From: Planctomycetota bacterium
GTDB taxonomy: Bacteria; Planctomycetota; Planctomycetia; Planctomycetales; Planctomycetaceae
Length of the DNA: 64,000 nt
Direction of reading: 5' to 3'
NCBI GenBank assembly: GCA_003388505.1
Contig: QQVO01000021.1
Coordinates: 1 to 64,000, forward strand
A program made the position numbers and the translations under genes. This document shows positions 52,855-61,835 of the stretch, in pieces; positions within the stretch are counted from its first letter, which is position 1, and each line of letters begins with the position of its first letter. The notes under the pieces are model-generated. The model was not told where the DNA came from. It was given only the letters and a program-made list of their open reading frames with translations, and did not search any database.

Positions 52855-54036
52855 TTACAGGTGCTCGAAGACTGCGGCGATGCCCTGTCCGCCGCCGATG
52901 CACATCGTCACGAGAGCGCGCTTCGCTCCGGTTCGGTTCAATTCGTACAACGCCTTGATCACCAGGATCGCGCCGGTGGCCCCGATGGGGTGCCCCAGGG
53001 AGATGCCACTGCCGTTCGGATTGGTGCGGTCCATTGGCAATTCAAGTTCGCGGGCCACGGCAATCGCCTGGGCCGCGAACGCTTCGTTCACTTCAAAGAC
53101 GTCGATGTCGTCCAGTCCGAGTCCGGTTTTCTCCAGCAATCGCTTCACGGCCGGGACCGGACCAATTCCCATGTACTTGGGATCGACGCCGGCGTAGGAG
53201 TAATCAACGAGCCGCGCCATCGGCTTCAAACCGCGCTTTTCTGCGAATTCACGGTCCGCCAGCGTGACGGCCGCGGCCGCATCGTTGATGCTCGACGCGT
53301 TCCCGGGGGTGACCGACCCTTCGGGGTCAAACACGGTGGGCAACCGGGCGAGCTTCTCGACGGTCGTGCCGTATCGCACCGTCTCGTCCGTCTCGAACGG
53401 CACTTTGTCCCGCTTGACCTTGATCTCGATGGGAACGATCTGCGCCTTGAAGTAGCCGTGGTCGATGGCGGCTCCGGCTCGGCGGTGACTTTCGACGGCC
53501 AGTTCGTCCTGGTCCTGACGGGTGATGCCGTACTTCTTGGCGACATTCTCCGCCGTGACGCCCATGTGGCAGTCGTCGAACGGATCGCTGAGGGCGCCAA
53601 CCATCATGTCGACCAGCGTGGTGTCGTTCATTCGCGCACCAAATCGCATGGCGGGCGAGCTATACGGACTGCGGCTCATGTTCTCGGCGCCGCCTGCGAC
53701 CGCGGCGTTCGCATCCCCCAGCATGATCGTCTGGGCCGCCGTGATGATGGCCTGCAAACCACTGCCACAGAGGCGATTCAGCGTGAGTGCAGGCGTTTCG
53801 TGCGGCAATCCGCCGTTCACTCCGGCCACGCGGGCCAGGTAGTGGTCGTGCGCGTCGGTATGAATGATGTTGCCAAAGACGACGTGGCCGAAGTCGCTTG
53901 CATCCACGCCGGACCGTTTGACCGCCTCCTTGACACACTTCGCCGCCATCACGGTGGGCGGAGTGTCTTTGAGGCTTCCGCCGTACCCCCCGATTGCTGT
54001 CCGCACACCACTCAAGATCACGACTTCGCGCGACAT
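52855..54036 (-). CDS. phaA: Acetyl-CoA acetyltransferase (3-ketothiolase)
   Basis: A 393-residue thiolase that condenses two acetyl-CoA, or acetyl-CoA with propionyl-CoA, to 3-ketoacyl-CoA. Nucleophilic Cys90 is in NRLCGSGLQAI; GHPIGATG and CIGGGQG hold the catalytic His and second Cys. VFEVNEAFAAQ is also conserved. It is the first gene of the minus-strand PHA/methylmalonyl-CoA run. The ATG at 54036 gives the canonical MSREVVILSGVRTAIG. Substrate range (BktB-like C5 use) cannot be judged from sequence. Confidence 0.92.
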   Translation of the reverse strand: MSREVVILSGVRTAIGGYGGSLKDTPPTVMAAKCVKEAVKRSGVDASDFGHVVFGNIIHTDAHDHYLARVAGVNGGLPHETPALTLNRLCGSGLQAIITAAQTIMLGDANAAVAGGAENMSRSPYSSPAMRFGARMNDTTLVDMMVGALSDPFDDCHMGVTAENVAKKYGITRQDQDELAVESHRRAGAAIDHGYFKAQIVPIEIKVKRDKVPFETDETVRYGTTVEKLARLPTVFDPEGSVTPGNASSINDAAAAVTLADREFAEKRGLKPMARLVDYSYAGVDPKYMGIGPVPAVKRLLEKTGLGLDDIDVFEVNEAFAAQAIAVARELELPMDRTNPNGSGISLGHPIGATGAILVIKALYELNRTGAKRALVTMCIGGGQGIAAVFEHL

Positions 54037-54385
54037 GCTTAACTTCTCCTGGTCAGTTCATTCCAACGAATCTCCAGCGGGAGACGTAAAGGCAACTCTC
54101 GTACCGATATGAAAAAAGGCGACGACGCGCTCCCGGAGGCCGCTGGCGCGGCATTGGTGCGCGCAAGATTGCTCAACGATGGCGACTGAGAATTCCGTTG
54201 CCGTGCGAATCCGCGCGCTGCGCCGCAGGGTATCTGCTCGACGTGTTGATGACAGCGAGTTTGCAGACACGCCAGCCAAGACCGCTCCGACGCCGGAGAA
54301 GATTGAGGTGATGGGGCAGAGACGTGGTCTGCCGGCTGCGCGCCGGATGGGTCGCCAAGGCCGGCCTGAGGCACTTCTGTGACAA
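54037..54385. other. Gene-free promoter interval of the phaA operon
   Basis: No convincing ORF occurs here. It separates the thiolase gene from the cyclic-nucleotide-domain gene on the same strand. One CTGC-N3-GCAG sequence lies at 54218-54228 (see that entry). No hairpin with a T tract is seen. Confidence 0.5.
54218..54228. promoter_or_regulatory. Possible PhaR-type site upstream of phaA (weak)
   Basis: CTGC-GCC-GCAG fits the CTGC-N3/4-GCAG PhaR pattern and lies about 180 bases upstream of the thiolase start. In GC-rich DNA such an 8-base match occurs by chance a few times in 64 kb, so this is only a candidate. Confidence 0.2.
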
Positions 54386-54877
54386 CTAATCCGATTCAAG
54401 CTGTTCGCTGGGCAGTTTGACGCCGGTGATTTCGCGGAGTTGGGAATGCGTGGCGCCCAACCTCTGCGCAAGCACTTTTGCGGCGCGGTGCATGAATTCG
54501 AATCCGAAGGCAGGGTTTTCCCGGCACAAGTCGAGCAGTTTCCGGCCGTCAAATGCCAGCGCCTTCGTGGGGGTTATGGCGCGGGCCGTGTCGAACAATC
54601 TGTCGCGGCCCACCAGGGGGGACCATCCGATCAATTCGCCGTCTCCGACCTCCACAAGCTGCCGCCAGCCGAACTTCGGCGTGAAGACGGCGATCGAGAC
54701 CTTGCCCGACACGACGGCGAATACGTCTCGCGCCGTGTCGTATTCATGGAACATCTCGCTGTCTGCGGGGAATTCGACCTCGCGTGCGATCTCCGCCAGG
54801 CGGCTCAGATCGTCCTCGGCAATGTCGTGAAAGAACTCCAACCTACGGAGCGCTTCGAGGGTTGTCGGATTGCTCAT
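54386..54877 (-). CDS. Stand-alone cyclic nucleotide-binding domain protein
   Basis: A 163-residue protein with one Crp-type cNMP-binding domain, about residues 8-125 (LEFFHDIAEDDLSRLAEIAR; ELIGWSPLVGRDRLFDTARA, where the phosphate-binding cassette normally sits). The last 35 residues are one helix (FEFMHRAAKVLAQRLGATHS) like the Crp dimer helix, but no helix-turn-helix follows. So it may sense a ligand and act through protein contact. AGGAA precedes the ATG at 54877. Same strand as, and upstream of, the phaA operon with a 349-base gap; a functional link is not shown. Confidence 0.8.
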   Translation of the reverse strand: MSNPTTLEALRRLEFFHDIAEDDLSRLAEIAREVEFPADSEMFHEYDTARDVFAVVSGKVSIAVFTPKFGWRQLVEVGDGELIGWSPLVGRDRLFDTARAITPTKALAFDGRKLLDLCRENPAFGFEFMHRAAKVLAQRLGATHSQLREITGVKLPSEQLESD

Positions 54878-55057
54878 GCCAGTCGTTCCTGGGAGATCAC
54901 TTCGGCGATGTGTGCGCAAATGGAAACGGGATGCGGGCGACTTTGGCGATCGCCGAGGAGCGGGCGCCGGCCCTCAACGATCTTGGATGCGGTCCTGCGA
55001 GATGAATCGACGCCTCTCTTCTTGCGGCCGTTCGCGAACTGCTCGGACCTCGCGGCG

Positions 55058-55276
55058 TCAGAAGCCGGTCACTTCAATCCGGTTCTCGATGCGGACGACG
55101 CCTGGGATATCCCGCACCATCGTTTGCGCGATCTGCTTCAGGTAGAAACTGGGCAGACGACCTTCCATCGTGAGCACCCCGCCTTCAAACGTACACGTTA
55201 TTCTGCGGACTGTATGGTAGGAACTGCTCCACAACAATCGGCTGGCGGCCTCAGCCGGCGATTCGGACTCAGTCAT
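55058..55276 (-). CDS. BON domain protein
   Basis: A 72-residue protein consisting of one BON domain: a helix (ESPAEAASRLLWSSSYHTVR), strands with FEGGVLTMEGRLPSFYLKQ, and the closing IPGVVRIENRIEV. BON domains bind lipids or mediate contacts, usually at the envelope, but no signal peptide is present here with this start. Longer starts (GAGGA lies about 11 bases before 55276; the frame continues to 55387) would add a disordered, Arg/Pro-rich N-terminus. Function unknown. Confidence 0.7.
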   Translation of the reverse strand: MTESESPAEAASRLLWSSSYHTVRRITCTFEGGVLTMEGRLPSFYLKQIAQTMVRDIPGVVRIENRIEVTGF

Positions 55277-55395
55277 TGATCGTTCGGTCCTCGCTCGCGG
55301 CGGCTCTCGATAACCTTCAACGGAAACAGTGGACGCTGGTTTCATGGGGGCCGATTCCTGTTCCGAGTGGCTGCCTCCCCGCAACAAGGGGAGGC

Positions 55396-55520
55396 CGAGT
55401 GCCCAGTCAGGGCTTTGTTTTCGGGTTGCCTGAACTGCGAATCCGCACGAAACCCCGCGAGATTCGTGCTCCCGTGAGAACCGCTCAACCTGAAAATACG
55501 CATTGACGAACTACGAGCCC
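55396..55520 (+). repeat. Dispersed repeat family R1, copy D
   Basis: About 125 bases starting GAGTGCCCAGTCAGGGC, with the hairpin GCACGAAACCC-CGC-GAGATTCGTGC at 55446-55470, then CTCCCGTGAGAACCGCTCAA and CATTGACGAACTACGAGCC. It lies in the 510-base gene-free interval between the BON gene start and the end of pckA; the rest of that interval shows nothing supportable. Confidence 0.85.
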
Positions 55521-55786
55521 AACCTCGCCGAACCTTTCGAGGCGGCAAGATCCGCCATCGAATCAGTTCTTGCATGGGGTGTTGGGCCTGGATGAATCGG
55601 CTGCCGCTCAAGCAGTCGTAGTCGCTGGAGTCTGCAAGCGGCGTGCCTGCCGGGTCAGAGAAAGATTCCCGGCGAACTTCGGTCCCCAGCAGCCGTGTTT
55701 ACCGGGCTGAAGGCCGGGACGACGTTTTCTTACCTTTATTCAGAGGCGGCACGATGTGCGGTCAGCGCGCGAATCCGCGCAGTTGC

Positions 55787-57376
55787 TCACGCCAGAGATG
55801 GTCCGGCATTGCGGACTTCGTCGCGGACGCCGCCCGCATATTGATCGAAGTTGCCGATGAACAACTCGGCCAGTTTTCGGGATGTCGCCTGAAACTCGTT
55901 CTGATCCTTCCAGGAGTTCTGTGGAACCAGCGGTTCGCTGGGGACGTTGGGACAACTTGTGACGACATTCACGCCGAAGACCGGGTCGGGTCGGGTCGGG
56001 GCGCTTTCCAACTCCCCCGAGTAAATGGCGTCAATGATCGCTCGCGTATGGCCGAGCTTCATTCGCGAACCGACGCCGTAGGGCCCGCCGGTCCATCCGG
56101 TGTTCACGAGCCACACCGAGGCCCCATGCTTGCGGAGCCGCTGCGCCAGCAGATCGGCGTACTTGCCGGGGTGCCACACCAGAAAGGGGCCGCCAAAACA
56201 GGGAGAAAACGTCGCTTTCGGTTCGGTCACGCCGACCTCCGTACCCGCCACCTTGGCGGTGTATCCGCTGATGAAGTGATATTCCGCCTGATCCGGCGTG
56301 AGCTTGCTGACGGGCGGCAGGACTCCGAAGGCGTCGCACGTCAGAAAGATGACGTGCCTCGGATGTCCCGCGACGCACGGAATCTTCGCATTGTCGACAA
56401 ATTCAATCGGGTAGGAGCCGCGAGTGTTCTCGGTGATGCTCGAATCGGCGAAATCGACGTGGTGGTCCGCCTCGTCGTAGACGACGTTTTCAAGCACGGC
56501 GCCGAACCGCAGCGCATCGAAGATCTGCGGCTCCGCCTCGCGCGTGAGATAGATCGCCTTGGCGTAGCAGCCCCCCTCGATATTGAATATCCCCGAGTCG
56601 GTCCAGCAGTGTTCGTCGTCGCCGACGAGCAGGCGGTTCGGATCGGCGGAGAGTGTCGTTTTCCCCGTGCCGGAAAGGCCGAACAGCACCGATGATTCGT
56701 CGGAATCGCGGGCGGCCGTGGCGGAGCAGTGCATCGACAGCACGCCCTTTTTCGGCATGAAGTAATTCATCAGGGTGAAGACTCCTTTCTTCATTTCTCC
56801 GGCATACTCGGTTCCCAGAATGACGAGTTCGCGGTCTTCGATGCTGAGGTCGACGCTCGTTTTCGAAGACATGCCGGTCGTGTGGCGGTTGGCGGGAAAC
56901 GCCCCGGCGTTATAGATGACGCAGTCGGGCTCGCCGTACGATTCGAGTTCACTCCGCTCGGGGCGGATGAGCATGTTGTGCATGAAGAGGGCGTGATAGG
57001 GACGAGCGCAGATCACGCGGACTTTAACGCGGTGTTCCGGATCCCAGCCGGCGAATCCGTCGACCACGTACAGAGTGTCGCGGGTGTTGAGATAGTCGGT
57101 CGCCCGCTCTCGGTTGACGGCGAAGGCGTGCGGTTCCAACGCAATATTGACGGTGCCCCACCAGACGTCCTGTTCGGAATCCGGGTGTTTGACGACCCGC
57201 TTGTCGTTGGGCGATCGCCCCGTCTTGCCGCCGGAGTAGGCGATCAGCGCTCCGCGATTGGAAATGGCCGTGTTCTTCTCCCGCTTCATGGCTTCCTGGT
57301 AGAGCGTTGCGGGGGAGGGATTTCGCAGAACGCGCTCGACTTCGATGCCGCACGCCCTGAGGTCTAAATTCGCCAC
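55787..57376 (-). CDS. pckA: Phosphoenolpyruvate carboxykinase (ATP)
   Basis: A 529-residue enzyme converting oxaloacetate and ATP to PEP, ADP and CO2. Family motifs are [52 protein letters not shown], the P-loop [33 protein letters not shown], and [13 protein letters not shown] near the C-terminus. The start is a GTG at 57376 ([13 protein letters not shown]), with AGGA seven bases upstream; this gives the usual length, while the frame open to 57583 adds non-conserved Arg-rich sequence. Together with fbp (38007) it supports gluconeogenesis. Monocistronic. Confidence 0.92.
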   Translation of the reverse strand: MANLDLRACGIEVERVLRNPSPATLYQEAMKREKNTAISNRGALIAYSGGKTGRSPNDKRVVKHPDSEQDVWWGTVNIALEPHAFAVNRERATDYLNTRDTLYVVDGFAGWDPEHRVKVRVICARPYHALFMHNMLIRPERSELESYGEPDCVIYNAGAFPANRHTTGMSSKTSVDLSIEDRELVILGTEYAGEMKKGVFTLMNYFMPKKGVLSMHCSATAARDSDESSVLFGLSGTGKTTLSADPNRLLVGDDEHCWTDSGIFNIEGGCYAKAIYLTREAEPQIFDALRFGAVLENVVYDEADHHVDFADSSITENTRGSYPIEFVDNAKIPCVAGHPRHVIFLTCDAFGVLPPVSKLTPDQAEYHFISGYTAKVAGTEVGVTEPKATFSPCFGGPFLVWHPGKYADLLAQRLRKHGASVWLVNTGWTGGPYGVGSRMKLGHTRAIIDAIYSGELESAPTRPDPVFGVNVVTSCPNVPSEPLVPQNSWKDQNEFQATSRKLAELFIGNFDQYAGGVRDEVRNAGPSLA

Positions 57377-57636
57377 TGGTCCATCCTGCCTGGAAAGTGT
57401 GAAGTTCCTGCGCCGGCCGACTTCTGCAAATGATGGTCCGATTTCCGGGGGTATTCTGGCAAGCGGCCTGTTGAACTTCAAATCTCGAAAGTCGCGCCGG
57501 TTGAAACGCCGCACGGCGGGCCATGCGCACTTGAGGAGTCTCCCGGCGACGGCGCCTGCGGGTTGGAGTTGCGTATGTCTCACCGGTCAAGGCAGCGACG
57601 GGGGGCCGGCAGGCGAGACGCGCGGAGAGCGGCGCC

Positions 57637-58089
57637 TCAATTGAAGACCGGGACCATCACGTCCTCATGCCAGTGATGACTCAGTTCCCGGACGAGCATG
57701 GAGAACTTGTCGAGGTCGACCGGTTTCGTGAGAAACCCCTCGACGCCGAGCAGTTGGCAATCGACCGCGTCGTCCTTGTCGCTCGAGCCGGTCAGTACAA
57801 CGACAGGAATGGTGCACAAGTCTTCGTGCGCCTTGATTTCGGCCAGCACGTCGCGCCCATCCAGGACGGGCAATCCAAGGTCAAGCAGGATGACGTCGGG
57901 GCGCGGCGCACGAGTGAAGCTCTTGCGCCGAAACAGAAAATCCAGCGCCGAAGCGCCGTCCTTGAGCCAGGTGAGACGGTGTCGAATCTCGCTGCGGCGG
58001 AGTCCGGACATCGTGATGCGGGCGCACATCAGGCTGTCCTCGACCATCAGGATCTCCATCGGACGTTTGCGTCTCGCGAGCGATCCCAT
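57637..58089 (-). CDS. Single-domain response regulator (Rcp1-type CheY-like)
   Basis: A 150-residue lone receiver. Phospho-acceptor Asp is in PDVILLDLGLPVLDGRDVL, the acidic pair in MVEDS, the Thr/Ser in VLTGSSD and the Lys in LTKPVDL. LGLPVLDG and the long beta4-alpha4 loop are typical of Rcp1-like regulators that receive phosphate from phytochrome or other hybrid kinases. GGAGGAG lies six bases before the ATG at 58089. No output domain and no kinase gene adjacent. It follows pckA in the reverse direction (260 bases) and is divergent from the phosphofructokinase gene. Confidence 0.88.
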   Translation of the reverse strand: MGSLARRKRPMEILMVEDSLMCARITMSGLRRSEIRHRLTWLKDGASALDFLFRRKSFTRAPRPDVILLDLGLPVLDGRDVLAEIKAHEDLCTIPVVVLTGSSDKDDAVDCQLLGVEGFLTKPVDLDKFSMLVRELSHHWHEDVMVPVFN

Positions 58090-58540
58090 CGCATACTCCT
58101 CCGTTGTGTGTCGACAGCTCGATTCCGTGACAAGCTCTCAGAGGCGTGATCCGGCCCAGAAGGGAGCCTCGGATAATGGGCTGATGTGGGACGATCGATG
58201 CCGCAGCCCAGAAGTGATTTGAACGCCCTTAGCGTAAGCGATTCGTGGGGCAGTTTTCAAGCATCGGAAGTCGCACGTTTCGCCGGAGACCTGAAGTGCA
58301 GCAAGGCCTTGCGGATCAACCGGTTACACCACACGTGTCAGAATCCAGTCGCGCACGGCAGGTCGATCGACCGGCTGAGCTGAGGGGTCGCAACCTGGCG
58401 CTGTCGCAGTACGAGGCCGTCGCTGCGGCGCGGTTCTTGCAGTGCTCCCCGGCCGGAGTAAGATTGCGCGGAGGGCTCCGCGTGCGCGATCGGTCCGGCG
58501 ATCGGCTGATTCAAGGACTCGCTGCGAAGGGACGTCAACG
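58090..58540. other. Gene-free divergent promoter interval
   Basis: This 451-base stretch carries the promoters of the response regulator (minus) and the phosphofructokinase (plus). Short overlapping frames lack ribosome binding sites and do not resemble proteins. No repeat family member was recognised. Confidence 0.5.
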
Positions 58541-59740
58541 ATGAGCGGAACGAAAGGGACGATCGGAATCCTCACCGGCGGAGGCGACGTGCCGGGGCTG
58601 AATCCGGCGATTCGCGCGGTGACGTTCCGGGCGATGCGCGAGGGATACCGGGTGATCGGGATTCGCCGCGGGTGGGCGGGGCTGGTCGACATGATTCGCG
58701 ACCCGGAGGCTGACAACAGCAACAACTTTCAGGTGCTCACCGAAGAGATCGTGGACAAGGCAGGGCGGACCGGGGGGACGTTCCTCCACTCGTCGCGGAC
58801 GCGACCGAGCCATCTGCCGAACGCGGTCGTTCCCCAACACGCCCGTGATCGGTATCCCGATGAAATCAACGATTTCACGCCCGAGGTTCTCAAGAACATC
58901 GAGTTTCTCGGTATCGATTCACTCATCCCTATTGGAGGCGACGATACGCTGAGCTATGGACTTCGGCTGCACAAGGAGGGAGTGCCCGTCATCGCCATCC
59001 CCAAGACGATGGACAACGACGTGCCGGGAACGGAGTACTGCATCGGTTTCAGTACATGCGTCACCCGGACGATCGAGTTGACCCATAAGCTGCGAACCTC
59101 GGCCGGCTCGCATGAACGATTCCTCGTGATCGAGGTGTTCGGGCGCTACGCCGGGTTTTCCGCCATGCTGCCCACAATGGCGGGCGCGGCGGATCGCTGC
59201 GTGATCCCCGAGCATCCATTCGACGTCGAACAGCTCTGCTCGCTGCTGATCAAGGATCGTCGCCGCAATCCGAGCAACTACTCCGTCGTGCTGGTTTCCG
59301 AAGGGGCCGTTCCGGCGGAGTCGGACGAGATGTCGTTTGAAGGAGACGAGGCGGACCAGTTCGGCCACCGGAAGCTGGGAGGCATTGGAGACAAGGTGGC
59401 CGCCGCGCTCAAGGAGATTTCGCCAAGGCTCAACGACGGACGGCGAATCAACGTCGTCAACCAGCGGCTCGGCTACCTCGTGCGGTGCGGCGACCCGGAC
59501 GCGATCGACTCGATCGTCCCGATGGCCTTTGGAAACCTCGCCCTCGACCAGATTCTCGCCGGCCACAGCGGCCGGCTGATTTCTCTCCGCAACGGCTGCT
59601 ACGACAGCATCCCCCTCGAGAGCATCTCCGGAGTGAAAAAAGTCGTGGACGTCGAACGGTATTACAATCGCGAGCGTTTGAGGCCCAGCTACAACAGTTT
59701 TTTGAGCTTGCCGCTGTTCATCATGGCCAGCGACACATGA
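58541..59740 (+). CDS. 6-phosphofructokinase, pyrophosphate-dependent type
   Basis: A 399-residue phosphofructokinase. TGGGDVPGLNPAIRAV at the N-terminus is the nucleotide-site start. At residues 132-136 it reads GGDDT, and at 154-160 PKTMDND. In ATP-dependent enzymes these are GGDGS/T and PGTIDND; the Asp and Lys here are the marks of PPi-using phosphofructokinases. The enzyme would phosphorylate fructose 6-phosphate reversibly with PPi. GAAGGGA precedes the ATG at 58541; upstream frame is shadow. The aldolase gene follows after 78 bases, so a glycolytic pair is likely. A minority of GGDDT/PKT enzymes use ATP, so confirm biochemically. Confidence 0.88.
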   Translation: MSGTKGTIGILTGGGDVPGLNPAIRAVTFRAMREGYRVIGIRRGWAGLVDMIRDPEADNSNNFQVLTEEIVDKAGRTGGTFLHSSRTRPSHLPNAVVPQHARDRYPDEINDFTPEVLKNIEFLGIDSLIPIGGDDTLSYGLRLHKEGVPVIAIPKTMDNDVPGTEYCIGFSTCVTRTIELTHKLRTSAGSHERFLVIEVFGRYAGFSAMLPTMAGAADRCVIPEHPFDVEQLCSLLIKDRRRNPSNYSVVLVSEGAVPAESDEMSFEGDEADQFGHRKLGGIGDKVAAALKEISPRLNDGRRINVVNQRLGYLVRCGDPDAIDSIVPMAFGNLALDQILAGHSGRLISLRNGCYDSIPLESISGVKKVVDVERYYNRERLRPSYNSFLSLPLFIMASDT

Positions 59741-59818
59741 CGCCCCGGCCTCATGCGGTGCGTATCCGCACGGCGCGCGGGCGTTCATCGAGGACAACTT
59801 GAAAACAGGAGTTGAACC

Positions 59819-60871
59819 ATGCCACGGAACCTCATCGAGTTGCTTGGCGACGAAGCCGACTCGCTCCTCCAGCATCGGTGTGAAGGCATCACCGCGGAGA
59901 CGCTGCATCTGCCGGGACCGGACTCGGTCGACCGCCTCTTCGTCCCGAGCGATCGCAACTGCCGAACGCTCTCCAATCTGCAGCGTCTGCTCGGACACGG
60001 GCGGCTGGGCGGCACGGGATTCGTCTCCATCCTGCCGGTCGACCAGGGAATCGAGCATTCGGCCGGGGCGTCGTTCGCTCCCAATCCGATCTACTTCGAT
60101 CCGGAGAACATCGTGAAGCTCGCCATCGAAGGCGGCTGCAACGGAGTCGCATCGACGTTCGGCGTGCTCGGGTCGGTGGCCCGCCGGTACGCGCACAAGA
60201 TCCCCTTCATCGTCAAAATCAACCACAACGAACTGCTGACCTATCCGAACAAGTACGACCAGATCATGTTCGGCGAAGTCCAGCAGGCCTTCGAAATGGG
60301 CGCGGTCGCGGTGGGCGCCACGATCTACTTCGGGTCCGACGAGTCGACCCGGCAGATCGTCGAAGTCGCCCAGGCGTTCCAGGTGGCGCACGAACTCGGC
60401 ATGGCGACGATCCTGTGGTGTTATCTGCGGAATTCCGCCTTCAAGAAGGACAAGGACCATCACGTCGCTGCGGACCTCACCGGGCAGGCGAACCATCTCG
60501 GCGTCACGCTGCAGGCCGATATCGTCAAACAGAAATTGCCCGAGAACAACGGGGGCTTCACGGCGGTCGGATTCGGCAAGACGTCGCCCATTGTCTACGA
60601 GCAGCTCACAAGCGACCATCCCATCGATCTCTGCCGCTATCAGGTTGCCAATTGCTACATGGGCCGCATCGGTCTGATCAATTCCGGCGGAGCGTCGAGC
60701 GGCGCGAATGATCTGGCCCAGGCCGTGCGCACGGCGGTCGTCAACAAGCGCGCCGGCGGGATGGGTCTGATCAGCGGCCGCAAGGCATTTCAGCGACCGA
60801 TGCCCGAAGGGGTGGAACTCCTGCAGGCGATCCAGGACGTCTACCTCGATCCGCAGGTTTCGGTCGCCTGA
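59819..60871 (+). CDS. Class I fructose-bisphosphate aldolase, DhnA type
   Basis: A 350-residue Schiff-base aldolase of the archaeal/DhnA type, which cleaves fructose 1,6-bisphosphate to two triose phosphates. Recognisable segments are [74 protein letters not shown] and [25 protein letters not shown] stands ten bases before the ATG. The gene follows the phosphofructokinase by 78 bases on the same strand, matching its place in glycolysis. Confidence 0.92.
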   Translation: MPRNLIELLGDEADSLLQHRCEGITAETLHLPGPDSVDRLFVPSDRNCRTLSNLQRLLGHGRLGGTGFVSILPVDQGIEHSAGASFAPNPIYFDPENIVKLAIEGGCNGVASTFGVLGSVARRYAHKIPFIVKINHNELLTYPNKYDQIMFGEVQQAFEMGAVAVGATIYFGSDESTRQIVEVAQAFQVAHELGMATILWCYLRNSAFKKDKDHHVAADLTGQANHLGVTLQADIVKQKLPENNGGFTAVGFGKTSPIVYEQLTSDHPIDLCRYQVANCYMGRIGLINSGGASSGANDLAQAVRTAVVNKRAGGMGLISGRKAFQRPMPEGVELLQAIQDVYLDPQVSVA

Positions 60872-60987
60872 GCCCACCAACGAGGCTCTCGGCGCGACGA
60901 TGTCGGTGTGTGCCGGCAGCGCGTTGCGAGACGTTTCAATTCAGTCGAACTGCGCGTTGTGCCGCGGTTCCGTCGGCAAGCTGCGCC

Positions 60988-61740
60988 TCAGCGGCGCGGC
61001 GGTTCGACGCCCATTTCATCGAGCAGGAACAGTATGTCGTCCCAGACCGGCTTCTTGGCGGCAGGATTCCTCAGCAGGTAGCTGGGGTGATACGTGCAGA
61101 GCACCTTGGCACGGCCGTACTCGTACCAGCGCTGCCGCATACGGCCGATTGTCTGATTCGTGTCGAGCAGGTTCTGGGCGGCGATCGTTCCCCAGCAGAC
61201 GATGTAGTCCGGGTCGACGATGGCGATCTGGCCGTCGAGGTATTCGCGACAGTTGGCGGCTTCTTCGGTGGTCGGGTTGCGGTTCTCCGGGGGGCGACAG
61301 CGGAGGATGTTGCAGATGTAGAGGTCCTCCCGCTTCCAGCCACAGGCTTCGATGATCCGGGTCAAGAGCTGACCGGCCTTGCCGACGAACGGTTCGCCCT
61401 GTTTGTCCTCGTCCGCGCCCGGTGCTTCGCCGATGAACATCACCTGCGCTTCCGGGTTGCCAACGCCGAAAACGGTTTGGGTGCGGGTGCTGGCGAGTTC
61501 TTCACAGCGGGTGCAGGCGGCGACCTGCTTTGCAAGGTCGGTGAGCATGTCGTGCCGGTTGCCGGGGGCCGTGGGTGTTGTCACGGGTTCGGCCTCGGGC
61601 TCTTCGTTGGATTCGTCGGGTGGGGGCGGTTCATCGGCGCGTTCCGGAGGCTTGGGGAGATGGGACAGACCGGCGGCTTTCCAGGCTGTGAGGGCCTGGA
61701 GTGTGGCGCGGCGGGGGTTGGGATGGGTAACGTCGTTCAT
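60988..61740 (-). CDS. Uracil-DNA glycosylase, family 4 ([4Fe-4S])
   Basis: A 250-residue DNA repair enzyme that removes uracil. The cluster ligands fit Cys76 and Cys79 (CTRC), Cys148 (ILRCRP) and Cys164 (ANCREYL). [15 protein letters not shown] is motif A with the catalytic acidic loop, and HPSYLLRNP is the DNA-intercalating motif B. The N-terminal 60 residues are Pro/Glu-rich and disordered, longer than in the archaeal proteins. Transcribed alone, facing the aldolase gene with 116 bases between their ends. Confidence 0.92.
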   Translation of the reverse strand: MNDVTHPNPRRATLQALTAWKAAGLSHLPKPPERADEPPPPDESNEEPEAEPVTTPTAPGNRHDMLTDLAKQVAACTRCEELASTRTQTVFGVGNPEAQVMFIGEAPGADEDKQGEPFVGKAGQLLTRIIEACGWKREDLYICNILRCRPPENRNPTTEEAANCREYLDGQIAIVDPDYIVCWGTIAAQNLLDTNQTIGRMRQRWYEYGRAKVLCTYHPSYLLRNPAAKKPVWDDILFLLDEMGVEPPRR

Positions 61741-61835
61741 GGGGCGCTATTCATGCGACCTCGGTTGAGGGGGCATGATAGCGTGAACGGCGCGGTTTGG
61801 CATTGCGGCGTGCGAAGCGACAAGCCTGGGGTGGG

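Noticed and set aside
30311-54036. Genomic island acquired by transfer as a block
   Set aside because: Base composition and codon pattern look like the neighbours; no tRNA, integrase or boundary repeat was found.
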